From: an uncultured Acidimicrobiales bacterium | GTDB taxonomy: Bacteria; Actinomycetota; Acidimicrobiia; Acidimicrobiales; CALAML01 | Assembly: GCA_937925845.1 (NCBI GenBank) | Contig: CALAML010000184.1 | Coordinates: forward strand, 1 to 46,311 | Direction: 5' to 3' | DNA length: 46,311 nt | Shown here: positions 35,075-42,728 of the stretch, piece after piece | Layout: each line of letters begins with the position of its first letter | Position numbering within the stretch: the first letter of the stretch is position 1 | Notes under the pieces: model-generated | What the model saw: only the letters and a program-made list of their open reading frames with translations | Told to the model about the DNA's origin: nothing | The model's database searches: none | Translations under genes and position numbers: made by a program

Positions 35075-35090
35075 GAGTCTCACAGGACTC
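35075..35090 (-). promoter_or_regulatory. PyrR-binding RNA hairpin in the pyrR leader
   Basis: On the minus strand the RNA reads GAGUC-CUGUGA-GACUC, a perfect 5-bp stem. The 14-nt stretch AGUCCUGUGAGACU fits the published PyrR-binding loop consensus ARUCCNGNGAGGYU at 13 of 14 positions (one A for G). It lies 23-38 nt before the pyrR ATG, before the ribosome site GAAAGAG, so PyrR binding could block translation of the whole operon. The 176-bp leader also has TATCGT (minus strand, 35115-35110), a possible -10 box 20 nt upstream of the hairpin. No clear antiterminator/terminator pair is seen. Confidence 0.8.
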
Positions 35091-35228
35091 GCTTCACGGT
35101 CGAGATCGAACGATAGCAGCACCGCGCCCAGATGAAGAATCGGGATTCGCGAGATGGCACCGAGTTGGCCGCAGCGCGGCGGCTGGTGAGCGCCGACCGT
35201 GAGCTAGTGCCCTGGGGTGAGGTTCCTC

Positions 35229-36401
35229 CTAGAGCCTGGGTAGGCGCCAGGTCGACCCGGATGCGTCTTCGGTATCGAGCACAAAACCGGCCTTAGTGGC
35301 TACCGCGATCGAGCCTTCGTTGGTGGCAGGAATCGACGCGGTGACCTCCGCCCCGAGGGTGGCCTGAGCCCAACGGGCCAACAGAGAGACAGCATGGGAG
35401 CCGTAGCCGTGGCCGCGATGGGCCGATCCGACCCACCAACCAAGCTCGAGGGTGTTGGGCACCCCTGTTGGCACCAGGCCGACTTCGCCCAGTACCGGCG
35501 GTTCACCAGAGGCGACGACGATCACCAGATCAAGCGAGAGACCGGCGGTTCGACGCAGCTCGTCGCCCTCGATCCAACGGCGGGCGTAGGCCTCGCTGGT
35601 ATCGGGAGGCACGGCGGTCGAGTCGATCACCGCAGGATCGCCCCAGGCCGAAACCAGAGCGGGGGCATCATCCACCTGCCAAGACCGCAGCCGCACCAAT
35701 GGGTCAGCGAGTGGCGGGGCCGGCAAAGCCAGAGGACCACTCCAGCTCACCGCTGAAGGAGCCCTAACAGCACCGGTCTGTGAGCCGGCAGCACCGCCCG
35801 CCGAAAGATCGTGTTCAGCATCGCGGGCTTCAGAGTCAGGGGCCAGGGTGGCATCGGTGACCGTGGCCAGATCGGGCAGTGCATCGGCCGGTGGACCTGG
35901 TGTAGCCACCGGCTTTGGAATGTCGGCGGGATCGGGAGTTGCTTCGTCGGGCCGAAGCTCCCGGGCCAACCGGGCGAGGACACCATTGACAAAGCGCGCC
36001 GACCGGTCGGTTGAGAACTGCGATGCCAACGCCACCGCCTCGGTGATCGCTGCCGTCGCCGGCACATCGGGACGGTGGGTCAGCTCCCACAAACCCATGC
36101 GCAGAATACAAACGTCGATCATCGGCATGCGGTCAATCGACCAGCCCGATGCGGCCCGATCGATCTCCGAATCAAGAGCGTCGATATGGGTGCCTACGCC
36201 CTTGACCACGTCGACCACGTACTGATCGGGAGTGACTGCAAGAGAATGCAACGCCGCTCCCGGGTTTACCTTTCGACTGGCGGCCTCGTACAACAGGGTC
36301 AGGGCGCGCTCGCGCGCCTCGCGCCGGGACCCGACTCCTCCCGTGACCCCACGGCCGCCAGCTGTCACCAGATTCTCCTGTCCGTCATCACTGCTGTTCA
36401 C
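35229..36401 (-). CDS. nusB: NusB antitermination factor fused to a GNAT acetyltransferase, 390 aa
   Basis: Residues 24-155 are NusB (REARERALTLLYEAASRK, WSIDRMPMIDVCILRMGLWEL, AITEAVALASQFSTDRSARFVNGVLARL), the RNA-binding partner of NusE in rRNA antitermination. About 80 residues of Pro/Ala/Asp-rich linker follow. Residues about 236-390 are a RimJ/RimL-type N-acetyltransferase: ELGWWVGSAHRGHGYGSHAV holds the acetyl-CoA loop (RGHGYG), and NEGSIAVATKAGFV closes the fold. The frame is unbroken with no stop or internal start near the junction. The two activities are usually separate genes. Followed by pyrR, preceded by efp with a 21-bp gap. Confidence 0.9.
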   Translation of the reverse strand: MNSSDDGQENLVTAGGRGVTGGVGSRREARERALTLLYEAASRKVNPGAALHSLAVTPDQYVVDVVKGVGTHIDALDSEIDRAASGWSIDRMPMIDVCILRMGLWELTHRPDVPATAAITEAVALASQFSTDRSARFVNGVLARLARELRPDEATPDPADIPKPVATPGPPADALPDLATVTDATLAPDSEARDAEHDLSAGGAAGSQTGAVRAPSAVSWSGPLALPAPPLADPLVRLRSWQVDDAPALVSAWGDPAVIDSTAVPPDTSEAYARRWIEGDELRRTAGLSLDLVIVVASGEPPVLGEVGLVPTGVPNTLELGWWVGSAHRGHGYGSHAVSLLARWAQATLGAEVTASIPATNEGSIAVATKAGFVLDTEDASGSTWRLPRL

Positions 36402-36422
36402 TGCCGGCCGACTACCGACCGA

Positions 36423-36986
36423 TCAGGCCCGTGTCAGGTACTCGCCGTTTCGGGTATCGACTTTGATCTTTTCATTCGGGTTCACAAACAACGGAACCTG
36501 AACCACCAGTCCGGTCTCGAGGGTGGCGGGCTTACGAGCTCCCGACACGCGATCGCCCTTCTCGCCCGGCTCGGTCTCGGCCACCAACAGCTCCACAGAG
36601 GTCGCCAGCTCGGTACCGATGACCTCATCGCCAAAGAAGTGCAGCTGGGCCGTCATCCCATCGATCAGGTAGTTGGTGGCGTCACCGAGGGTCTCGGGCG
36701 TGACGGTGGACTGCTCGTAGGACTCGTTGTCCATAAACACGTAGTCGCTGCCATCGCGGTAGAGGTACTGCATGTCGCGCTTGTCGATCATGGCCCGCTC
36801 GACCTTCTCGCCGGCCCGGAAGGTGCGGTCGACGGTGGCGCCCGAGCGGGCGTTCTTCAGCGTCGTCCGCACAAACGCGTGACCCTTACCCGGCTTCACA
36901 TGCTGGAAGTCGACCACGTTCATCAGGTCGCCTTCGAGGTGGAGCGTCATTCCGGTCTTGAGGTCGTTGGTGGTGATCGTCGGCAT
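36423..36986 (-). CDS. efp: Elongation factor P
   Basis: Relieves ribosome stalling at polyproline. The 187-aa protein has three OB-like domains. The tip loop reads VKPGKGHAFVRTTLKN with Lys34 at the position modified in E. coli; I see no modifying enzyme in the window, and modification cannot be judged. Other conserved segments are FMDNESYEQ and the C-terminal VPLFVNPNEKIKVDTRNGEYLTRA. Start codon and length are standard. Confidence 0.97.
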   Translation of the reverse strand: MPTITTNDLKTGMTLHLEGDLMNVVDFQHVKPGKGHAFVRTTLKNARSGATVDRTFRAGEKVERAMIDKRDMQYLYRDGSDYVFMDNESYEQSTVTPETLGDATNYLIDGMTAQLHFFGDEVIGTELATSVELLVAETEPGEKGDRVSGARKPATLETGLVVQVPLFVNPNEKIKVDTRNGEYLTRA

Positions 36987-37084
36987 GTCTTCCTCGGGTT
37001 CGAAAAAGTCTGAGAGTCCAAAATCGGAGCAGAGTCAACCTAGCAGGGTGATAGAGAATGACTCCCCTGACCTAGAGTCCCGAC

Positions 37085-38095
37085 CTAGCGTCCGGACTGG
37101 CGAGCCCTTTGGGCGGCAACGGTTTGGCCGGCGGCCCAGTCGTTGGCCTCAAGGGTCTTGAGAAAACCGACCACATTGCGATCCCGGATTCGCTCGAGCT
37201 CCCGGACGTCGTGGCCGCCCGACTGGGCATCGGACTGGGTCACGATCTTGTCGACCAGTTCGGGGGTGAAGTCGGGGGTGTCCATCAGCTTGGTCCAGGG
37301 CCATTCGAGGGTGGGGCCGAACTGTTCGAGGAAGTGACGGAAACCGCCGGTGCCGCCGGCGACACGATAGGTCTCGAACAACCCCATCTGGGCCCAACGG
37401 AGGCCGAACCCGTAGGTCATCACCTCGTCGATTTCCGCGGTGGTGGCTACCCCGTCATTCACCAACCACAAGGCCTCGCGCCACACCGCCTCGAGGAGTC
37501 GATCGCCAATAAAGGCGTCGATCTCGACCCGCACATGCACCGGATGCATCCCGATGCCGGCGTAGATCGACTGGGCCCGACGAATCGTCTCGATCGGTGT
37601 CGCCTCGCCACCCACGACCTCCACCACCGGCAACAGATACACCGGGTTGTACGGGTGACCCACCACCAACCGCTCCGGGTTCACCATGGCGGCCTGCAGA
37701 TCGGTGGGCTTGATACCTGAGGTCGACGAACCGATCACCGTGTCGGCTGGAGCTGCGGCCTCGACCTCCGCCAGCACCGCCTGCTTGATGTCGGGTCGCT
37801 CCGGAACGCTTTCTTGGATGAAGTCGGCGCCGCTCACGGCATCAGCCACTGACGAGGCGACGCGCCACTCCCCCGGCGAGGTGGTGTCGAGGCCGAGGTC
37901 GTCCCATGCGGCTACGGCGTTGGCCAACACCTCGGTCATGATCGATGCCGCGGCATCGGAGGGGTCGGAGATGGCGACCTCCACCCCCGAGAGCACCAGG
38001 CGTGAGGCCCAGGCGGCACCGATCACCCCGCAGCCCACAATGGCGGCCCGTTGCGGTGCCAACGGTTCGTAGTGAGGCCCGTCAGCCTCAGCCAT
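37085..38095 (-). CDS. L-carnitine dehydrogenase-like 3-hydroxyacyl-CoA dehydrogenase family protein
   Basis: The NAD motif is IVGCGVIGAAWAS near the N-terminus, with the family DPxxDA stretch. Other conserved parts are FIQESVPERPDIKQ, GSSTSGIKPTDLQ, VVGHPYNPVYLLPVVEVVGG and a C-terminal dimerisation domain beginning about residue 190. The VGHPYNPVYLLPLVE pattern is typical of carnitine 3-dehydrogenases, which make 3-dehydrocarnitine. 336 aa. It overlaps the downstream partner's stop by 8 bp in a shared operon with BKACE and a gamma-butyrobetaine dioxygenase homologue, which supports this over a beta-oxidation role. Confidence 0.85.
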   Translation of the reverse strand: MAEADGPHYEPLAPQRAAIVGCGVIGAAWASRLVLSGVEVAISDPSDAAASIMTEVLANAVAAWDDLGLDTTSPGEWRVASSVADAVSGADFIQESVPERPDIKQAVLAEVEAAAPADTVIGSSTSGIKPTDLQAAMVNPERLVVGHPYNPVYLLPVVEVVGGEATPIETIRRAQSIYAGIGMHPVHVRVEIDAFIGDRLLEAVWREALWLVNDGVATTAEIDEVMTYGFGLRWAQMGLFETYRVAGGTGGFRHFLEQFGPTLEWPWTKLMDTPDFTPELVDKIVTQSDAQSGGHDVRELERIRDRNVVGFLKTLEANDWAAGQTVAAQRARQSGR

Positions 38096-39002
38096 GAGCG
38101 GTCAAGGCCAGGTTGTCTCGCACCTCAGCCGGTGTCAGCACGTGGTAGTTCTGGGCTTCGAGGATGGTGACGGCCCGCTCGACCAGGTCACCGTTGCTGG
38201 CCAGGCGACCCTTCGACAGCCAGATGTTGTCCTCGAGGCCGACCCGCACATTGCCTCCGGCCTGCGCAGCCAACGACACGTATTTCAGCTGGTTGCGGCC
38301 GATCGAAAAGGCCGAGAAGGTCCAGCCGTCGGGGACGTTGTTGCGCATGGCCATGAAGGTGTTGAGATCATCCGGTGCCCCCCAGGGCACCCCCATACAC
38401 AATTGCACCATCACCGGCTCGGGGATGATGCCGCGGCGCACCAGGTCCTTGGCGTGGGCCAGATGGCCGGTATCGAAAGCCTCGATCTCGATGCGGGTGC
38501 CGATCTCGTTCATCTGGGTGGCCATGGCCTCCAGCATCGCTGGCGTGTTGGTCATGACGTAGTCACCTTCGCCGAAGTTCATCGAACCGCAGTCGAGGGT
38601 GCAGATCTCCGGACGGATCTGGCGCACGTGTTCAACCCGCTCGGTTGCGCCGGCCATATCGGTGCCCTCCTCGGCGGGTGGGAGCGGCTTCTCGATGTCG
38701 CCGAGCACCAGGTCGCCGCCCATCCCTGCGGTCAGGTTCAGCACCACATCGGTCTCGGATTCCCGAACCCGCTCGGCTACCTCCACATACTTTTCGACCG
38801 CCCGTGACGGCATCCCGTCGTCTTCACGAACATGGATGTGGACCACCGCAGCTCCCGCGTTGGCGGCCTCGATGCAGGAGTCGGCGATCTGGGCCGGGGT
38901 GACCGGCACCTTGTCGGACTTGTCGACGGTGTAACCGCCACCGGTCACCGCACAGGTGATGAAGACGCCTTCGTGAGTCGAAGAACCGCTTTCGCTCGCC
39001 AT
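38088..39002 (-). CDS. BKACE (DUF849) beta-keto acid cleavage enzyme, likely 3-dehydrocarnitine cleaving
   Basis: A zinc TIM-barrel enzyme that splits beta-keto acids with acetyl-CoA. From the ATG at MASESGSSTHEG it has 304 aa. Zinc ligands His55 and His57 are in VVHIHVREDDG, and the family segments GMGGDLVLGDIEKPL, CTLDCGSMNFGEGDYVMTN and LCMGVPWGAPDDLN are present. In the carnitine degradation route it yields betainyl-CoA and acetoacetate. The gene overlaps the dehydrogenase gene by 8 bp. An open frame extends 149 codons upstream but has no family match. Confidence 0.9.
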   Translation of the reverse strand: MASESGSSTHEGVFITCAVTGGGYTVDKSDKVPVTPAQIADSCIEAANAGAAVVHIHVREDDGMPSRAVEKYVEVAERVRESETDVVLNLTAGMGGDLVLGDIEKPLPPAEEGTDMAGATERVEHVRQIRPEICTLDCGSMNFGEGDYVMTNTPAMLEAMATQMNEIGTRIEIEAFDTGHLAHAKDLVRRGIIPEPVMVQLCMGVPWGAPDDLNTFMAMRNNVPDGWTFSAFSIGRNQLKYVSLAAQAGGNVRVGLEDNIWLSKGRLASNGDLVERAVTILEAQNYHVLTPAEVRDNLALTAHG

Positions 39003-39042
39003 AGTTGCCTGGCCTCTTTCGCTTGTACTTGTGTTGTGGAGA

Positions 39043-39087
39043 TGGATGGAGGGGATTGGGATGGAGGGATTGGGCTGGAAGGGATAG
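39043..39087. repeat. GGATTGGG-rich tandem units before the BKACE gene
   Basis: ATGGAGGGGATTGGG (39046-39060), ATGGAGGGATTGGG (39061-39074) and CTGGAAGGGATAG (39075-39087) are three decaying tandem units of 13-15 nt between the dioxygenase stop and the BKACE start. On the coding strand this is a pyrimidine-rich run. Confidence 0.7.
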
Positions 39088-40335
39088 TCAGGCGCCGAAT
39101 TCTGCGCGTCGGTTGGCGACCCGGGTCGTGCTGAAGATCTCATCGTGATCGATGTAGATACCGCGGAGGTGACGGCGGCCACCGGCCTCGAAGGCATCGC
39201 GGCCGTGAAGGATCCGACGGTTATCGAACCCCACCAGATCCCCCGCCTCAAACGGGTAGCGCATTTGGAAGCGATCGCTGGCCGCCATTTCTGAAAAGCA
39301 GCGCATGGCCTCATAAGCCCGAGGCATATCGGCCGGATCCATATCGGGGAATCCCCGGACCGGATAGAAGGCCCGCAGGGTGAGCGGCGAGCCATGGACG
39401 CCTCGGTCGATGAAGGGGCCCGACCACCGATGGTCAATCCCGGGTCCACGGTTGAAGAACACCCAGCGCAGGGTGGTCAGCGCTTCAAAATGTTCGGGGT
39501 ACTCAGCCCGGAGGGCCTCAACCACCGCAGCGCCGTCGGCCATGGTCGACCAGCCACCGGCGGTCTCGTTACGGAAACAGTGCAGGAATTGAAAGCCCGG
39601 CGGTGTCTCCCGAGTCGGCAGATCAGTGTGGGGGCCGAGGCGAAGGTTGGAGTTGGCGGTGGAGTTGGTGTCGGCCGCGCCAGCCATGGTGATGTCGGCC
39701 TTGACGTCCCAGATCGGGCCAAAGTTGGTGTCGCGAACCGGACCGATTCGCATCGCCAGCTGCAGCGCAACATCTGGATCGTCGGGCAAACCCCGAAGTC
39801 GGGCGATGCCCCTCGCCACCAAGTCGTTGATCCAGGCGGCAAAGGCGGCGTCGTCAGCCAGTACCGCGGGGCCGTCGTGGGTGGGAGGCTCCACCAACTC
39901 GCGGGCCGACCACGGCTGGGGTTCCGGCATCCAGGCCGAGGCCAGATGGCGGCCCAAAGCCACGTGACGTAACCAACCAGGATGGAACCGGGCGAGGTGA
40001 CCGTCGGGACCGAAGCAGACCTCCAACGCGCCAGCGGCGGTGACGTTGGCGTCGGTCACGCTGATGTCGGAACCGAGATGGCCCGGATCAAGCAGGCCTT
40101 CCCGAGTGGCCAAATCCACCCCACCAGCGTCCACGGCGTTCTCCCGAAGCCATAGATCAAACGCCACCAGGCACAAGCCATCGGGCCAAGTCAGGCGAAC
40201 AAAGTGATCGTCGATCACGGCCGCGGCCAAGGGCTCCCACCGGTACTGGTAGAAGTCCGGCGTCGGGATCGCTTCCGCCGGACTTGGGGCGGAGGCGGTA
40301 GCGGCGCCATTGCCGCTCGCAGCGTTGTTCTCCAT
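39088..40335 (-). CDS. Gamma-butyrobetaine dioxygenase-like TauD-type enzyme, 415 aa
   Basis: Would hydroxylate gamma-butyrobetaine to L-carnitine using Fe and 2-oxoglutarate. The C-terminal TauD jelly-roll has iron ligands His236 and Asp238 (GPHTDLPTRE) and His377 (ILHGRDAF), with an Arg in RRHLRGIYIDHDE. The N-terminal GBBH-like domain (about 45-130) keeps WLRENA, but the Cys residues that bind zinc in characterised enzymes are absent (FDLWLRENAVDAGGVD). Its place before BKACE and carnitine dehydrogenase supports the gamma-butyrobetaine role. The ATG is chosen over an upstream TTG 13 codons away. Confidence 0.85.
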   Translation of the reverse strand: MENNAASGNGAATASAPSPAEAIPTPDFYQYRWEPLAAAVIDDHFVRLTWPDGLCLVAFDLWLRENAVDAGGVDLATREGLLDPGHLGSDISVTDANVTAAGALEVCFGPDGHLARFHPGWLRHVALGRHLASAWMPEPQPWSARELVEPPTHDGPAVLADDAAFAAWINDLVARGIARLRGLPDDPDVALQLAMRIGPVRDTNFGPIWDVKADITMAGAADTNSTANSNLRLGPHTDLPTRETPPGFQFLHCFRNETAGGWSTMADGAAVVEALRAEYPEHFEALTTLRWVFFNRGPGIDHRWSGPFIDRGVHGSPLTLRAFYPVRGFPDMDPADMPRAYEAMRCFSEMAASDRFQMRYPFEAGDLVGFDNRRILHGRDAFEAGGRRHLRGIYIDHDEIFSTTRVANRRAEFGA

Positions 40336-40398
40336 CAGCCGCGAGAGTACCAACGACTCCCTACAAAAAGGCAATATCGCAGTCCGGCCAACTCACCG

Positions 40399-41577
40399 TT
40401 AGCCGACGGCCAACACCGGATCCTTCGGGCTCTGCGACAACACCCGGGCCCCGGCCTCGGTCACCACCACCAGGTCTTCGACCCGCACCCCGCCGTGACC
40501 AGCGAGGTAGACACCGGGCTCCACGGTGACCACATGACCAGCAAGCAGTACATCCTGGGTGCGCGAATTCACCGAGGGTGCTTCATGGATATCGAGGCCC
40601 ACCCCGTGACCGGTCCCGTGCTCAAAGGCTTCAGCCCAACCAGCCTCAGCGATTCGATCCCGGCATCGCTTGTCGACATCGGCTGCGGCCACGCCGGCCC
40701 GCACCATTTCCACCCCGCCGGCCTGAGCTTCGGTGACCACCTCGAGCATGCGTCGGCTGAGGTCGTCGGGTTCGCCGATGGAGAAGGTGCGGGTCATATC
40801 ACTGCGGTAACCGTCGACCACCGCTCCGACATCGATCACCACCAGATCCCCGGCTTCGATTCGCCGTGAACCGGCACGCGCATGGGGGTTGGCGCCGTTG
40901 GGGCCGCTCGCCACGATCGTGTCGTAGGCCGCGCCGCTTGCGCCAGCGGCGACCATGGCCTGCTCCAGCGACTGGGCCACCTCGGCTTCGGTCGGGCCCT
41001 GGACCAGCAGCGTGCGGACCTCGGCCAGGGCAGCATCGGCAACCTTTGCCGCGGCCTCGATACGGGCCAGTTCACCTGCGTCCTTGACCGCCCGCAGCCC
41101 TTCGACCAGCCCGATGGTGGGCGCCAAGTCGACACCTTCGAACCAGCCTCGATAGCTGGTGGCGGACTGCCAACTCACATGGGCCGCCTCGAGGCCAACC
41201 ACCTCGGCGCAAGCATCCTCGGCGGCGGCGGCGAAGATCGGCCGTGGCGTGCGGGAAATCTCCAGTCGGGCTGACACCCCTGCGGCCTCCAACTCGGCCG
41301 CGGCCTGATGACGGTAGCGCCCGTCGGTGATCAGCACCGCCTCGTCACGGCCTATCCAGCCCAAGCCGGCGGACCCGGTGAAGCCAAAGAGGTATCGCAG
41401 ATGCTCAAGCTTGGTGACCACCAGACCATCGATCGGACCGGGCGCGATGGCATCGGCACCATCGGCGGTGCTCTTGCCGCTGGTCTCGACCGCGGTAGTG
41501 AACTTCTGGCGCAACTTGGGAATCCGGCTCGCCACGTCGAGCGCGGGCAGTGCCGACACCTCGACCGGTTCCGTCAC
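40399..41577 (-). CDS. pepQ: M24 metallopeptidase, Xaa-Pro aminopeptidase/dipeptidase type (PepQ)
   Basis: Removes proline-containing N-termini from peptides; a housekeeping peptidase that in actinomycetes lies beside efp. The N-terminal creatinase-like domain is followed by the catalytic domain with the five metal ligands: VIDVGAV, YRSDMTRTF, HGTGHGVGLDIHE (His), VEPGVY (Glu) and VRVEDLVVV (Glu). 392 aa. The GTG start overlaps the aroB stop (GTGA). Confidence 0.93.
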   Translation of the reverse strand: MTEPVEVSALPALDVASRIPKLRQKFTTAVETSGKSTADGADAIAPGPIDGLVVTKLEHLRYLFGFTGSAGLGWIGRDEAVLITDGRYRHQAAAELEAAGVSARLEISRTPRPIFAAAAEDACAEVVGLEAAHVSWQSATSYRGWFEGVDLAPTIGLVEGLRAVKDAGELARIEAAAKVADAALAEVRTLLVQGPTEAEVAQSLEQAMVAAGASGAAYDTIVASGPNGANPHARAGSRRIEAGDLVVIDVGAVVDGYRSDMTRTFSIGEPDDLSRRMLEVVTEAQAGGVEMVRAGVAAADVDKRCRDRIAEAGWAEAFEHGTGHGVGLDIHEAPSVNSRTQDVLLAGHVVTVEPGVYLAGHGGVRVEDLVVVTEAGARVLSQSPKDPVLAVG

Positions 41578-42641
41578 CGCAGGACCTCAAGCGTTTCTCG
41601 CAGCAGGGCCGGCTCCACACCGGTCACCCGCTCCACCCCGTCGGCGCCGTCGAGCACAAAGGTGACCCCGTCGAGGGCCTTCTTGTCGCGGACGAACAGC
41701 CCCTGGAGCTCGTCGAGATCGCTACCTTCGGGCAGTCGTCCGGGAAGCTCAAGGTCGGCCACTACCTGATGATGACGAGCCCGAGCGGCATCGTCGATAC
41801 GTCCCAGGCGGAACGCCAGCTCGCCGGCGTAGACCAGACCGACAGCGACCGCCTCACCGTGACGCAGGCCGTAGCCACCTGACGTCTCGAGCGCATGAGC
41901 CAGCGTATGGCCGTAGTTGAGTACGGCCCGGAGGCCACCCTCGCGTTCGTCGGCGGCGACCACGCTGGCCTTGATCGCGGCACACGCAGCAACCTGTCCA
42001 ACCCGGTCCATGTCGACCAGGCTCACGCCGCCAGAACCGTTTGAGGACCAACCGGTATCACCGGCATCGAAGCGCCGGAGGAACTCGTACTTCGCCACTT
42101 CTCCCATCCCGGATCGCAGCTCGGCTGGAGGAAGTGTGGCCAAGTGGTCGGTGTCGCAGATCACGCCGTGGGGCTGCCAGAACGCACCAACCAGGTTCTT
42201 GCCCTCCGGGAGGTTCACCCCGCACTTGCCACCGATGGCGGCGTCGACCATGCCCAACAGCGAGGTGGCCACATGGACCACCGCTGTGCCTCGGTGATAG
42301 CTGGCGGCGGCGAACCCGGCGAGGTCGGTAACGACACCGCCACCGACCCCCACCACTACATCGGCACGGGTCAGGCCCCAGCGAGCCCAGTCGCGGCACA
42401 GGTCCTCCACCGTTGACATGGTTTTGGCTTCTTCGCCGTCAACCACCTCGAAGACGCGGTGCTCACATCCCGGATCAACCGAGATGCCGATGTTGGCCTG
42501 GGTCACAATCGCGGCCCGGCGGGCCGACGCCGGGATCAGCGAAGCCAGCTCCGATGAGGCGCCAGCCCCAACGGCCACGTCGTAGGGACGGGCCTCGAGA
42601 CCGACTCGGATGTGGTGCAGGCCGTTGGTTGCGCTCACCAC
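41574..42641 (-). CDS. aroB: 3-dehydroquinate synthase
   Basis: Second step of the shikimate pathway. The 355-aa enzyme shows the NAD-binding VVGVGGGVVTDLAGFAAASY, zinc-site glutamates and histidines in EVAKYEFLRRFDAG-type and LNYGHTLAHALE (His) segments, and GRHGEAVAVGL near the metal. Neighbours are a DUF4388 gene upstream and pepQ downstream. aroC and aroK are not present between it and the partial aroE. Confidence 0.95.
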   Translation of the reverse strand: MVSATNGLHHIRVGLEARPYDVAVGAGASSELASLIPASARRAAIVTQANIGISVDPGCEHRVFEVVDGEEAKTMSTVEDLCRDWARWGLTRADVVVGVGGGVVTDLAGFAAASYHRGTAVVHVATSLLGMVDAAIGGKCGVNLPEGKNLVGAFWQPHGVICDTDHLATLPPAELRSGMGEVAKYEFLRRFDAGDTGWSSNGSGGVSLVDMDRVGQVAACAAIKASVVAADEREGGLRAVLNYGHTLAHALETSGGYGLRHGEAVAVGLVYAGELAFRLGRIDDAARARHHQVVADLELPGRLPEGSDLDELQGLFVRDKKALDGVTFVLDGADGVERVTGVEPALLRETLEVLR

Positions 42642-42728
42642 CCCAGCGTAGCCAGAGTGCTCGGTGACCCCAGAGTCCGGACTGACAAGCGACTATTGCA
42701 GGCGGCTGGAAGCGGCCGACCGATGAGG

